Of a stretch of DNA of 64,000 bases, positions 10,576 to 23,170 are shown piece by piece. Positions within the stretch are counted from its first letter, which is position 1. Every line of letters starts with the position of its first letter. The stretch is from NCBI GenBank assembly GCA_902806575.1, contig CADCXD010000004.1, positions 2,666,001 to 2,730,000 of the forward strand. The letters are read 5' to 3'. A program made the position numbers and the translations under genes. Below the pieces are notes generated by a model. The model saw only the letters and a program-made list of their open reading frames with translations. It made no database searches and was not told the origin of the DNA. The stretch is from Jackrogersella multiformis (lineage: Eukaryota > Ascomycota > Sordariomycetes > Xylariales > Hypoxylaceae).

Positions 10576-13500
10576 GTCTGATGTCTGCTGCGTCCTACTT
10601 CAGATTACTCTCGGGTCTGCTTTGTCTAGAGAGCTCCCATTGGGCCTTTAGGTTACGCAATGGACATGTAGCTCGTGGACAATCGAGTTAGGTGCCAACG
10701 GCTTTTTGCAGGACCAAGAGATGATTTGTTCAAGGGTTTCCCGAGAAGAAGCGGCTGGTCGGCGATGGGATGAGAGGGCGCGTCTGAGAGACGGGAGTTT
10801 TGAGGTGGGCGTTTCGTGATCGACAGAGAAGAAATCTTGCCGGACCGAAAAGGCTGTCGGCGTCCACGTGTGATCCAAGACCTCTCAACCAGGAACAGCT
10901 TTAGAAATAGATTACCCTAGCCCAGGTATATTTCCCCCTTCTTACCTAGGTACTAGGTAATAGGTATCTACCTAGAACAAGACAAAGTCTCGGTTTGCGA
11001 TCGCGGCAGAAGAATACCTAGGTAAGTTCCTGCTTGGGACGGGCGTGCGGGTAGAACTCGAGAGAGGAAAATTGTTGGCAAAGTACAAAAGTTCAAAAAT
11101 TCAAAAATTTCTAACTACTACCCAGGTAATTGTAGGTAATAAAACTTGGAAGTTTCCCTTCCACCTGCCTAACTTTTTACTTCTCGCTCGCTCATTCACC
11201 TTCTTCCTTTTCTTTCCCTTTTTTTTTTTTTTTTTTTGCGCTGGAAGAGGAAGGAATGAATAACCTAACATAAAAGACCCTTGAGTTTGATTCGGGGAAT
11301 CACGCTCAGGCGCGAGGCCAACAAGACCAATGACGAGGGTCGTAGAGGCCTGGGTCCATCTTAATCCAGTAGGATGAAGCCATAAGAGCCGAGGGGTTAG
11401 AATTTTACAGGGGGCAAGGGGTCTCCAAAGAGGGCGCTTTCGGCATACCTACCTAGGTAGTGGGGTTAATAGCCATCGAGGCCCATGAGGTCCACTCCAG
11501 GGACGATGGGTGGTCTCTTCGAAACTTTGAACGCCTTCCAATTGTAAATTGTGGCCACCCACGAGAGGGCAACCTTAACCGGCTGTTATAGAGCAAATAT
11601 ATGGAATCTGTAGGTACCTAGCATCGCAGTTGGAGTACCTAGGTAGCATTCATATCTTCTAGGTACCTCTAGGAAGTAGGTGTCTAGGTATCTTGTCGTA
11701 CTTACTCCATTTTATAATATCAAATCATTCCCGAGGTCCCTAGCATCGCAAGGGTTACGAACAGTGACGTAGTAACTATTGGTATCTAACTTACCTAGCC
11801 CGAGGTAAATAGGTACCTAGTTCAAACTGCAAAGCAACTGCGACTGCAGCCAGTGTCACTTGACTTTTTAAGCTTTTTTCTCCTTTCTAAATAATCAAAC
11901 GGTCTCAATGTGGCCCAGGTTTTATCATACCCAAGCACACCATCCCCAATCAACTTCTCGTGACATTGCACATATGCCAACATATGCCAAGGACCTTTGG
12001 TGTGCAGCAATTCACAAAGCCAAGCCTATACCCAACACCTCGTTAGCTTGGCTCGCATTGCAGTTTGGACGTTTGTCATTGTTTGGTGGTGAAATATATC
12101 ACCTCGAATTTGGGAGTACCATTGCCAAGTCTGCTTCCAGAACGCCGGGTTGTGAGAAGCTGCAGAGTACCTATATGCATCTACCACAGATATTCCTTCT
12201 AAGCCAGGCCAAGAAATGCTTGACAGGCTATAACAGCGTGCCCCGACGACGGAGAACCGCTTACGTCTACTACCTACCACCGCGTGGGCTTGAGCGTGGG
12301 CCTGCCGTCGCCTTGCAGGGCGAGATCGACGCATATAAGACTAGCGCGATGTGATGAATCGATACTAAGAATAAACCATGCCGGCGATCAATCCCTTTAG
12401 TCTTACATACATGACTACCAAGAACCGCTTACATATTCTCGTGGAACGTGATACAACTACCTATTCGTTGTCCCCAGAGGTGAATGGGAAAAAAGGTTAG
12501 CTGATTATGTGAGGGTGCCTTGTTTCTTCTTCTACGGCTTACCCATTCTTATCGTGATACTAACAAAATATGTAGTCATATATCCAAACAAATTACGCTT
12601 ACGGTGTTCATCATGCGAGCTGAAGGATTTGCACGTAGCTTGGCAGTATAAGCCGACCTTGTTGAATTGTTATCTTTTAAAAAGAAAAGAAAAACATGCG
12701 GTGCCTTTAACTGTATTGCCAAGTTCGAGCTAACTACGAGATTATAGTTACTACATGTTCCCAATTTAGGTACCGGTACGATTGTTTATAGAGTATCTAC
12801 TAACTCGGTGACATATTTATTATCATGTTGAGTTTAATAGATATCTACAGCAGAACTCTACCGATATCAAGGAATTAAACATAACTATTATCTACTAGGG
12901 CTGATACCAGTGTCAGCCAACCCCGATAGGGTTTATGTACAATTCGACCATGTGAAGAACTGGATTATGACAAACTTCAAACCTCACATGAATTCAGTAA
13001 CGAGGCCTAGTTTTTCGTCGTTGGCGTATTACTTCTTGGTCTGTCAATACCCACAACACGGCAAATATATGCGCTCACACTACTGGCTGCAAGCCCTGCA
13101 CCGTTGTTGTATTACAAAGCCAACCAATTAACGCACAAATATGTGCAGTTCGTTACAAGCCCTCCAAACTCTGGCGTGGGGTTAGTTGAGCCTTGTTGAT
13201 CCTGTCAGGTAAGTGACACGATCATCTTACTTGTCTCCGGAAGGTAGCACTTTGCGTGGGCGAAACTTATTGTTATGTCAACAATTCCTTTCACTCCTGC
13301 TGCATCAAGCTTTGGAGATTAGGTGACTTGAGCAATACCTCGTAGTGGGCTAGCAGAAGGGCAATAAATGTTGCTCTTCCTCTAGTACCGGATGCAGAAT
13401 CTCGATAATACCAGAATCCCGGTTTCCGTTCAGCAGCGTTGTCTCGTCTCGTACTACAGTCAGCCCAAATCCGATATTCGCCTCCTCTTTCTACAATATG

Positions 13501-15218
13501 TCTAAAGCAGTGGACGCACAGCTAACTTAGAATCGGGATCTCTCACGAGTCTAAGTTGCATAACGCCGATATTTGCGCTCGGTTGTACATCCGGCATAGA
13601 CCCAGCTACAATCGCTAGAGGTGCATATTGCCCCTGGTGTACCGCATAACCCATATCCATAAAGTTTCCAGCATTTCCATTTGTCTTCATAATGTTACTT
13701 ACCGATTGGAAATCACCATAAACCATCGTGATAATATTTCCTACGTCGATTCGACAGCCTCCCTAAAACCACCCACTCAGCTTTTGATCTAATAAATTGT
13801 CTTTAGGTACGGTTGGAATTTATATTTTTATCGTTTTAAGTTATTTGATAGCGGCTCTGCTACTGCGGACCATCCGGCTGACCCGCTTGTTAGCACATAT
13901 GTAACAGCGCCTTCACACCATCGACATACTACTGGGTAACACATAGTGCTACCTGGTTTTCCAGTCCTCTCGGATTGAGTCATGCTCAGCCCGCCCTTCT
14001 CAATGCCGAGGCTTGCAAGTATTGAATAATAGGATATATTTGACCTCACTACATGTTAGCTTTGGGTCCGTATTTGTTCAGCAGGTGAGTTTATTACAAG
14101 TTGCTAGCTAGAAAACAGGTACAAGCTATATGCTCGCTGAACATACCTGAAAGCGGAACACGTCAACGCCATATCATACGAGTTACCCACGCCTCGAGGT
14201 AGGCTGCCCATTGTATAGCTTTCGAGTGAACGAATATTACCACCGAGGGCACTGAAGTTTCTTCCTTAATTGATTTCGTTGGCTCACCTACGCCATTTTT
14301 ATCAGCGGCAACGTCGCAAGATACAGCCGTGGACGTCAAACTACGGAATAGGCAAGCCAATAAACAACATCAACCTATCTCGTTCTCCGTAGTGACCACT
14401 TACAGAATAGCTCCGAGAGAGCAATTTACAAAAATCCGACTTTCTCCGAATAAGGGGCTTGGATCGACTCTGCGTAGGCCGAATCTAAACCTATGAGATG
14501 AAGCCCCCCTCCCTCCTTTTTAGCCTAGCGGAGTTCTAGCTTCCATCCTCAAAATAAACGCGCGTGTGGTACATGTAAGGTACCCATGGTACGTGATTGG
14601 CCGGCCCTAGTCGTGTTTGCAAGGCGGTGGATAGAGTTACAGATGGGCATGTCAACGGCGAAGGATGAAATATCACAAAGTTAACATCTCACGTATCTTA
14701 ACCTATTAATAGGTGGTATTCTAGACTATGAGGTCAGATATGTCATCAAGCTGCCGTATACTTCTTGAGATACGTAGGTTTAGCAGAATATAGTAAGGGC
14801 ATGTGCTGGGAGGTGCTTGACTCGCATATATGTTCGTAGTGTGGCAGACCAAATTATGTATATACTTGTTATGAGGAAAGTACCAAGTTCAGTATAAAAG
14901 GAACAGGGCGGAGGGGATAACAAGCTTTGTAATTAAGCAGCATACTAGAAGCTCAAGGGATATCGTCCTCATATGAATAGTAGCCATCTCTACATGAGTC
15001 TATGAGATATAGGACACGATGACAACATAGCGTATAACAAGCACACGGGGCATCACCATATCGCCATAGCAAAAAGTAAAAAAAAAAAACATAACTGAGT
15101 AACATATTTATTATCATAGGACTGATCACAACGCTTAAGTTTACCATGCACCCGAATCCCCCATCCCCTTTTCATTCCCGTCCTTCATATGCTCCATCTC
15201 GATATTACTTTAAACCTC
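10576..15218. other. Gene-poor stretch of 4.6 kb between AcuM and SEC6
   Basis: No gene could be recognised. It carries TAGGTACC-type motifs (for example about 10940-11000, 11440-11460, 11610-11820), a poly-T run at 11219-11237 and several open frames of 60-150 codons on both strands (11908-12354 plus; 13502-13726, 13828-14049 and 14163-14360 minus) without family motifs or convincing splice sites. The minus-strand frames at 13.5-14.4 kb sit close together and could be the remains of a gene. Confidence 0.4.
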
Positions 15219-17474
15219 CTACTTGATCTTCCCCATGATGGTCTCGGGCCCCCTCACGACGTCCATCTGGGCGGCGCGGGCCTTGACGGCGTTGAGCATG
15301 GCGCGCTCGAAGTCGTCGCGGGAGCGGAGCACGGCCTCGACCCAGGTGATCTGGAGGTCCCAGTACTTGGTCTTGAAGGCGCCGAAGACGTCGGGCAGCT
15401 GCTCCTTGGGGGCGGTGAGCAGGCTGTTGAAGTCCTCGGTGACGCGCCAGGTCTGGGTAATGTCGCCGCTGAGGTCCTGGTTGGGCAGGCTGCGGAAGTA
15501 CTCGAAGGCCGTGGCCACGTCGTTGAAGATCTTGTCCTGGAACGGCTCCGTGCGCCGGAACTTGGCCCCCTTGTTGCGCACGCTGCCGAGGTACTGCGCC
15601 AGCAGCTCGTCCGCCAGGATCTGGATGAAGATGTCGACGAGCGAGTGGTGCAGCACCTGCTGGTAGTCGCCGATGTACTCCTCGACCGTGATGATCATCT
15701 GCTTCATCGCCGTGGTCTCGTACCACTTCGGCGTGAAGAAGGTTGGCATCACGGCTCTGAAGTCGACCGCTATGACGAGGCTGGCGAACTTGCTGAGGCA
15801 CCAGGTGCTCAAGTCGATGTAGCTCTCGCGGAGCAGGGCGATCTCGTTCTCGGCGCGCTCCATATATTGCGGCGTGACCAGAGGTTCGAACTTTTGCTTG
15901 AAGCTCGAGAGGTACGCGAAGCGGCCGTCTTCCTCGTTGTCGTCGATGCAGGCCATTTGGTCGTTGGCGGTGGCAATGAGCCAATCCTGCAGCGCCTGGA
16001 AGCCCTCTAGCTCGGGCACTTTATCTAATTCGTATCTTGACGCTTCCTCTTCGAGCATCTTTTGGAATGACTGCTGCCGGCCGCGTAGCCGGAGGAACAT
16101 GGCGTCGATAACGCCCTCGGCCACATCGGTTCTCTGCGAGTTCCCAGCGGCATCCACCTGCTCTCGCAGCATACGCCACATGTCGACGAGATTTCTGGTA
16201 CGGAAGTAGCCATACTCATCCGTGTCCAAATTCGAGCCCTCCGCGTTCCGGTCGGCAAAGTCACGTTTCTCCTGCGCGAAAATTCTCTCGATCCATTGGT
16301 CGAGGAACTTGATGATGAGCTGGCGGAAGTCCTTAACCAACTCTTGCTCTCGGTTGTCGATGACGTGGGGTTTGAGATCGCTCTCCGAAAAGCCGAGTTT
16401 CCTCATCTTCTTGTAGTACTTCTCCGGCCAATTGATAATCTCGAGCGTGTTTGCTGAACTAGATTCGGGGTCGTCTATCATGGCAACTAAGAAGTCGTGC
16501 ATTAACTGGTGGTATATATCACCATATGTTTTGAGAATCTTCCACTTCTTGGGCATCAGAGATACCATCCCTTGCTTGACGGCATTCAGATCGTTGAAGT
16601 ACCATTTCATCATCTTATCCAGCTTCGTAGGGTCGTCAAGGAACTCTCCTCTAACCTCAGCAAACTGGCCTTCGCAGTTGACAGAAATTGCTTTCATAAA
16701 CTTGTCCTTGTAGCCTCTGACCTTCTTGGCGCCATCCGTGATGCTTTGGAATCGCGTGGCCATTTCCTTGTGGTCCTTCAATGCTTCCTGCAGAGCCTCG
16801 ACTCTCTGATCGCTCTTCTCCTCGGCTTCGACGATGATGGCTAGACGAACCACCAGGCTATTGTTGTCTGCAACCAGAAGATTAATCATGTTGAGGGCAA
16901 TGAGGCCAACATGCTCATCAAACCAATCTACCGCTTCGTCTAACCTCGAGAAGTAATCTTCTAGTGTAGATTGAAGACTCGGATCGTCAGCTCGTTGTAT
17001 CTGTTCTATAGCGTCGTCTCGGATATTTCGTAATTGTGTTAATTCGTAATGTACTCCAAGGAGATTGGGCATATTCTCCTTGTCTTCCTCATCTTCTCTC
17101 AACATGTTCTCGACCTTATTAAGGCGATCATTAAATGTCTGGAGGTTTTCCACCATGGTTTCTACGGCGCCGAAGTTTCTATGCGCCTGGGATACCATGT
17201 TGATACTGGCGAAGTCTTTAATCATGTTCTGAGACTCGGAACAGAGGTTGTCGATCTTCATCATCTCGTCCCTAATGGCCTGCAGCGTCTTCTGGCCGTC
17301 GGTGATGCCATTCATACCGGCTTGTGTGGTCTCCAATTGATCCCGCAGACCACCCCGTAACTGCGAATCGACAGCAGTCTTCTTGCGCGTGAATTCCAGC
17401 TTCAGCGCCGGGATCTTATCGAGATCATCCGGGTGTCGGAGAAGCTCTGAGAGCTTGACTGGCGGCGCGTCCAT
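15219..17474 (-). CDS. SEC6: Exocyst complex component SEC6
   Basis: Single exon, 751 residues, about the usual fungal Sec6 length. Sec6 is a core subunit of the octameric exocyst that tethers secretory vesicles to the plasma membrane at hyphal tips and septa, and contacts SNARE and SM proteins. The N-terminus (KLSELLRHPDDLDKIPALK) is followed by a long coiled-coil region with heptad-like ETTQAGMNGITDGQKTLQAI and NLQTFNDRLNKVENMLREDE, then the all-helical CorEx/Sec6 body with DPESSSANTLEIINWPEKYY and the C-terminal ITVEEYIGDYQQVLHHSLVD. The ATG at 17474 is the first in frame and precedes the conserved start. GC content changes inside the gene: the last 500 coding bases (15219-15720) are far richer in third-position G/C than the first half. 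A long antisense open frame at 15189-16010 is a shadow of this codon bias. Confidence 0.95.
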   Translation of the reverse strand: MDAPPVKLSELLRHPDDLDKIPALKLEFTRKKTAVDSQLRGGLRDQLETTQAGMNGITDGQKTLQAIRDEMMKIDNLCSESQNMIKDFASINMVSQAHRNFGAVETMVENLQTFNDRLNKVENMLREDEEDKENMPNLLGVHYELTQLRNIRDDAIEQIQRADDPSLQSTLEDYFSRLDEAVDWFDEHVGLIALNMINLLVADNNSLVVRLAIIVEAEEKSDQRVEALQEALKDHKEMATRFQSITDGAKKVRGYKDKFMKAISVNCEGQFAEVRGEFLDDPTKLDKMMKWYFNDLNAVKQGMVSLMPKKWKILKTYGDIYHQLMHDFLVAMIDDPESSSANTLEIINWPEKYYKKMRKLGFSESDLKPHVIDNREQELVKDFRQLIIKFLDQWIERIFAQEKRDFADRNAEGSNLDTDEYGYFRTRNLVDMWRMLREQVDAAGNSQRTDVAEGVIDAMFLRLRGRQQSFQKMLEEEASRYELDKVPELEGFQALQDWLIATANDQMACIDDNEEDGRFAYLSSFKQKFEPLVTPQYMERAENEIALLRESYIDLSTWCLSKFASLVIAVDFRAVMPTFFTPKWYETTAMKQMIITVEEYIGDYQQVLHHSLVDIFIQILADELLAQYLGSVRNKGAKFRRTEPFQDKIFNDVATAFEYFRSLPNQDLSGDITQTWRVTEDFNSLLTAPKEQLPDVFGAFKTKYWDLQITWVEAVLRSRDDFERAMLNAVKARAAQMDVVRGPETIMGKIK

Positions 17475-18091
17475 GGTGAAGACGACGGGGACACCACTGC
17501 GACCGTCAGGGTGGGCTTTTTCGTAGTTCAGACCATCACGTAACGAGCTCGCGTGTGCGCATATGCGGAGGAGTTGGCCGGGTTTAGCGTCGGTATAATA
17601 GTTCGTTTGTTATTCGAGGGTTTTGTATGTAAAAAGGGAAGAAAGTAATCGCTGTGGATTGTCTCGATTGTGGCTTTGAAGTTAGGAATACGTACCTACA
17701 TAGGTACCTACCTACATCCGATATGGGAGTACGTAAGCGTGAAGTTAAATATTATTCATAGCTGATAAATGCATATCCTTAGGTAACCTAGCATGACGAA
17801 TGTTTAAATGCATGTTTACATAAGCATACCTACCTACCTAGGTACCTAGGTACCTGAGGTTGGTACCTGGTATATTTGTTCCCGTCCCTACCTCTGATCT
17901 ACATCTACAGTAATACATAGAAAACCGAAACGTCGAAACTTCATATAAGTATTCGATATTAAATGCGAGAAGAAAAATATCACCGCCTGCAGTTACAATA
18001 TCCAAAATGAAAATCTACTTGACAATATATATCAATATTAATTAATGTTACATATATCATTAGGGCCATAAATCAGGCAGGGTATTAGGGG
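17475..18091. other. Intergenic region with TAGGTACC-type repeat cluster
   Basis: About 620 bases upstream of SEC6 and downstream of the rhodopsin-domain gene. Clusters of CCTACATAGGTACCTACC and CCTACCTACCTAGGTACC-type motifs occur at about 17695-17715 and 17827-17865. No gene recognised. Confidence 0.6.
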
Positions 18092-19748
18092 CTATTTCGA
18101 ACGACGTAACCATTTTGCGTCACTACTACTGCTGCCTTTTCTTTGACCAGTACGATCCGGTCTCCCGACGAGATTATTCAGCTCGTGACGGTGTTGCGAC
18201 GTCAAGTCGGGAAATTGTGTCGCACTCTCCGCGTTGGATTCGACGTTGTGTTGAACTTCCGTCGTTACCATAATCACCCCGTTCTGATCGCTCTTGTGCG
18301 GGAATATCTCGTCTTGGCTGCTGTTGTCGCTGATCGCCTCCATGCCCTTCGCCGTCACATGGCTCGTCATGCCGAACGGGTTAGGCCTATTTTGGCTCTT
18401 CGCCCTCGTCTTTTGTGATTGTATATAGTCCTGACGTCTCCGACTCTCTAGCGGTATCGATGTGTTTTGCTTTCCGGGGCGCCCGTACGAGCCCTCGCTC
18501 GACGATGGTAGACCAAGGGCGTGGTTGAGACCCGGGATCTTTGCGGCAACCTGTCTAATCGATGGGATGCATGCGCATATTATGAGTGCACAGACTTCAA
18601 CCATTGACCATATAAGGGGGTTGGCGAGATCGTCTACGAGGCGTTAGTAACCATTACCCCCCTAGAAAAAGCACCGAACTACTCACATGTAACGTCTGCA
18701 CTTATTTCCGTGACATATACAATCCGTATCACGGAAATGACAGTCACCCTAAAACTACGGTTAGCGGATACTTATTTGTCTCCCAAGCTCATTTTGCTTA
18801 CAGTAACCCTAACGACAGCATGGAAATAAGCCCAAATCTCCTAACAACCGGCAGTTGAAGCCTCCATGTCGAAGGGATAGGTTCGATGAACAAGATCAGG
18901 TCGGTAATTAGGTTAAATACGAACTGAATACGAGCAAGGGCACAGTTATTAGCATCCTAGACACAACACATCGGGTACATAGGGAAACTTCACTCACAGT
19001 GGTATACCAAAGAGGGTGTAGGTCATAGCATGATCCCTCTAATCCGACGTCCCACGATTTTTGGATAGGTCTGCATCTGAACAGAACAACACACGTTTCT
19101 TCGACGGCCTGCGTACATGCAAATGCGATCAGGACCTTGTTGACGATTCTAAAGCGGCCTTCAAGGAATATCCTCAAGTAGAGGATCGCAAATGACGCCT
19201 TCGCGGCTGCTACCCCCCAGCTGTACGCAATCGAGCAAGCGAGTTGGAGCTGGGAAACAATCGAGTTAGAGGATATCAACAACCAAAATACAATACAACT
19301 GGTTTCCTACCTTAAGGAATATCGCAAAGTCCTCGGAGCTGAGTTGGTCGCGATGAACTCCAAGTCCATATTGGGTAGCTTTGTTTTAGTTAGTTTACTT
19401 TTTTTTGTCTTTTTTTTCTCCCTAAAGATGCCTCTTGTACGTACCAACCATAACGCAGATACACAACCCTAGCGAGAATAACTATGATAGTAAGCAGTGC
19501 GTCAAGGAGATCTACATTCATCCCAGGTCTTCATGGGACGAGCATACCCAACTAATAATGATTAACACTGTAAGATGTGAGTATATATCCATAAGGGCAG
19601 TTTAGAGATCGTAGATGGACAAACCATCGTCTAAGCCTAACGTCTTGTACATCCAACGAGCCGCGAGCCTCGAGCTCAAAGATAATGCGGTGACCGTAAT
19701 CAACACCACTCCGGCGCTGACGACGGCAGGCATCTTTGAAGAAGCCAT
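18092..19748 (-). CDS. Fungal rhodopsin-domain (SAT4/PTH11-like) integral membrane protein
   Basis: Seven exons: 19625-19748, 19449-19511, 19311-19378, 18998-19249, 18802-18923, 18687-18748 and 18092-18633, total 410 residues, all phases consistent. The N-terminus has a first membrane helix (VVSAGVVLITVTALSLSSRL) followed by RWMYKTLGLDDLLDALLTII, the typical start of the fungal rhodopsin/SAT4 family. A conserved YGLGVHRDQLSSEDF loop precedes further helices (AYSWGVAAAKASFAILYLRI, and NKVLIAFACTQAVEETCVVL), with CRPIQKSWD and GSCYD supplying the usual cysteines, and later ANPLIWSMVEVCALIICACI. The last about 140 residues form a polar, Ser/Arg/Gln-rich cytoplasmic tail. Members are seven-TM proteins that include the Magnaporthe PTH11 receptor class, but most have no known ligand. 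The start ATG at 19748 directly precedes the first helix. Confidence 0.85.
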
Positions 19749-21882
19749 CTCGCCAGTAACCAACGACAATCCTCACGCCAAGACGTCTTTCCCATTATTA
19801 CCGTGCCACAGATCTAGGTCGACAGTACTACGTATGTATGCCGCCACTTATAATCGGATCGCAAACCAGCAGCAGCAGCAACTTAGGCCAGGAACTCCCC
19901 GACTAAATATTTAAAGCACGTCCTTTTTTCCCGAGTCGATCTGTAACAATGGATATTTTCTTTACTTATCGTACTAATTAACGACAAGGGTTTAGGCGCT
20001 ACTACGTACACTAGATACGTCGTTCTTTGTTCCGGGGGTTTGGTACCCTACGTTCCGGGCTTGTCGAAGCATGGGCCTATGTTTAATAGTGTAGTTCTAG
20101 TATGGTCAGCTCTGACCTTAACCACCTGGGCACCTACACACCTCCAGTCATAAGCGTTCCACTCCGGGATATATTTATGCAGCTGAGTTTAGCTTGAGGG
20201 CCTTATAACCTTATCCGAAGAGGTTGACTCTGCTGTAGTAACAAAATACACTTTCGGTTGCAGACAGACTAGACTAGGTCATCCCAAACGACTCATTTCT
20301 TTTCATTTCTAGACTGTTTACTATGACAGCCTTAACCTTGTGATTAGTTAATCAGGAGGGGCAACGTCTCCATGATCAGTCAAGGGTTAGTCTTGGTGAG
20401 GTCTCCCGATTCCCTTATCTAGAGAACCCGTCATAGATATTCACCTTGTCTCGGTCCACACAAGCATTGAATCAGAACGAGTATGCTTGGAAAACAATGG
20501 GAAGATTCATCCGAGCTCAGCTTTCACCATTTACCTTTTCCTATAACCTTTTAAGTATCTTTGTCTGCCTTAGTCAGCATAGGTATTTACACAGGCCTCG
20601 TCTTACTCCCGGTTTCGGTCTTGTCATGCAGGTGTAGCACGTGTGCCTCATGGCAAAACTTCAAAACCCAACCGACTGGACGCAGAAACTTCAGACATAA
20701 CCTTCAAGAATCAGGAGATTCCGCGACTTCGAGCCGGGGGAGCTGGCTAGTCGACATACTAGCTTTCTAGGCAGCCCCCGAAGCCTTAGCCAGACTGCAA
20801 GACTCCAGAGTGCTTGTCATTGAGCTGACAGCCAGGGTATGGAGATTAACGTCGGAAACGGAAACGTGCGACCTGGTGCTTGGAATGGGATCTGCAACCC
20901 ACATTAGGTTGTGGTGATCGCCTACGTTACAGTTCATTTGGCATGCCCTAGCATGCCCACATACGAAGTAATTCACGTGAGCAGCTTGTATAATAAGCCT
21001 CCGATATAGCTCCCATGTGGGCCTTGGGCGAACACGAATGGTATTGAAGATTCTAGGTTTAAAGACAGGAAACAAGTCTAGTTATTAAATATGCTACGAA
21101 TAGCCTCAAGCTAAGCACGAAGCCGGGTTCTTTGGACCTCCCTAGTCCCGATCTACACCGTTGGTATCACACCTGGTCCACCTTATCGACCAGATTAGAA
21201 CCGACTCCTATCCCAAGCCCATCAATTTCTACTGCGGAGGGAGCCAAGGGACTATCATCATGCTTCGCTGATTAACCTCATTATAAATGTCCAGGATCCG
21301 TAACGGGTGGAGCACGACAGCTAGACTGCAAAGTGACTAGCAGTTCCACGCTAATAAAAACATCAGGTCGGTTTGTCTTCCGCGCGTCTGAGCACCTTTA
21401 GCTTTTCTGGCCGGCAACACTAGGTGTTCGGGCTGCCTGGTATTAACCAGAGAACCAGAGAACCAGAGACGAAAAAAACTTGTTTAATCGATCTTCACTT
21501 CCGTCGGTGTTACAAATCTGGTATCGGGGTTTTCTATTCCTTTTCTGGAATAGGCGACCACGCTTTCGCGCGAGCGAGTGAACGGGTCCAGTGTGGTGTA
21601 GGTGAATATGCTATGATAATCACGTCACCTAACTAACTAATTCACAGTAAGATATCGGGACCGCGAGAGGAGAGCACTAAGTTAAGTCTATTTCCCCAGA
21701 TCTTGCTAAGTGAAGAAGCTAGCTGGCTACCTAGATATCAAAATCGCGACCACGGGAGCTGGGGAGTAAGCGTACGATCCGGATTAAGTGGACCAAGTCA
21801 GTAGTGATTGAGTCTCATTAATAATTATCTAGAGGATAGTGTATTTCTATTATCGGGACATCATATCGAGAGTGTTGAGCCT
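19749..21882. other. Gene-poor region of 2.1 kb
   Basis: Between the rhodopsin-domain gene and the TauD-like gene. It holds a short CAG run (about 19868-19880) and a triple AACCAGAG repeat near 21449-21468. A 102-codon minus frame at 20767-21075 has no recognisable domain. I see no supported gene. Confidence 0.45.
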
Positions 21883-23170
21883 CTAATCGGCCTCGAGCCT
21901 CGCGACCGGGGGCGTGTCATCCACTTGGATTCCTCCCCGCTTCTTCTCGTCGGAGTCCCAGAAGGGCAGTCTCCATCCTCCCTCGTCTTGAGGCACAGAG
22001 AGCCAGAGTCTCATCAGGTGGCGTCTCGGCTTGCCGCTGTCCGGGCCGAAGTCGCGGTATGATGTCCTCGCGTGGAGGGTGTGCGTGTTGGCGACGAACT
22101 GGATGTCGCCGATATCTAGGATCATGTGCAGCTTCACTCTCTCGCAAGTCGCCTCAAGCAGCTTGGCTGCCTCCTCCTGCTCTGGCGACAGCGGCGGGAT
22201 GATCCCCTTGTCGGAGAACCGGCTGAGGCTGCGGACGAAGTACGGATCCCACTTGCAGTAGACCCGCTGTTCTCGCTCGGGGTTCGCCGGGTCCGGCGTC
22301 TCCAGGTAAAAGACGGCCGCTCGGATATAGGGGTCTTCACCTTGGGAGACCTCGCCTTTGCGGTCGAAGTACCAGATGGGCTGAGTAAGCAACTCGGCGA
22401 CGTCTGGGCGCTCTTCTTGCAGGATGTTCCAGACGTTGTGGATCGATGCCACGTCCGACTCGCCTCCAAACTCGGCTTTCGCAATGCAAAGCAGACCTAC
22501 GATATCGCAGTCGTCTGCGTGGAAGAACTGGCGCGCGTTTGTCCTGTATATTCGGACTTTGTCTATCTGCGTACTATCCTCTCCTAGGTCCTGGACGTGT
22601 CCTAGAATATGGCCGTGTCCGTTTTGAGATACGGGGTAGCCGAGGTAGGCTCCTAGGCCCATGTACGCGACGGCCGACTTGTGATTGCCCCATTCATGAA
22701 CGGGGAAACCTTTGTAGAGGATGAACCCCTTTCCGTTCAGCAGCTCCCGGCGCATGGTAGTTAGTGCTGGTTGCAGACCAGGCAGTCGGAAGTTGTCCTT
22801 ATTAATGCCAGTCAGGGGCAAGTTGAGTTCGATGAAGTTGTCAGCCGTCTTGGAGATCACGGCTAATTCATCCTCGGAGAACTGATGTACCCATCTCTCT
22901 GGGTTGTTGGAGTAGTCATCCGCCTTCCATTCCGTAGGCCCCTCGATGCGCTTAGGGAATGCGCTGTAGGGGTAGACTTGGTCATAGAGTGGTGGATGTT
23001 GCCCTAACTAGCGATGAGTTCCTCAACACGTATATATGGTCTAGCTTAAGGTGAGGCTAACCTGTTGTTTTGAGTCCATCGGGGAAGATAGAGTGGTCAA
23101 TTTGTTTTGCGTGGGCTTTCAGACCCTGAATCGCATCAACCGGGGTATTGACGTCAACAGCGGGAGCCAT
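21883..23170 (-). CDS. TauD/TfdA-like 2-oxoglutarate/Fe(II) dioxygenase (clavaminate synthase-like)
   Basis: Two exons, 23062-23170 and 21883-23003 (intron GTTAGC...TTAG), give 409 residues. The fold carries the iron facial triad: H198-A-D200 in RQFFHADDCDI and the distal His in THTLHARTSYRDFG (about residue 347), with a 2-oxoglutarate-binding Arg in RHLMRLWLSV about 20 residues later. The start, MAPAVDVNTPVDAIQG, lies on the first exon and reads into YDQVYPYSAFPKRIEGP, the usual fungal leader of this group. The enzymes couple oxidation of an organic substrate to decarboxylation of 2-oxoglutarate; in fungi they are involved in sulfonate use, secondary metabolism and nutrient release, and the substrate here is unknown. 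Codon usage is moderately GC-rich. It is the first of three accessory genes on the same strand, separated by 0.5-0.9 kb, so no operon-like arrangement is implied. Confidence 0.9.

Noticed and set aside
11908..12354. 148-codon open frame in the gene-poor region.
   Set aside because: No domain, no splice continuation and no codon bias; a long antisense frame exists at the same place, so chance is likely.
15189..16010. Long plus-strand open frame of 273 codons, and a 259-codon frame on the minus strand in another phase.
   Set aside because: Both overlap the GC-rich end of SEC6 and have low-complexity composition; they are codon-bias shadows.
20767..21075. 102-codon minus frame.
   Set aside because: No recognisable motif and no neighbouring exon; kept as unsupported.
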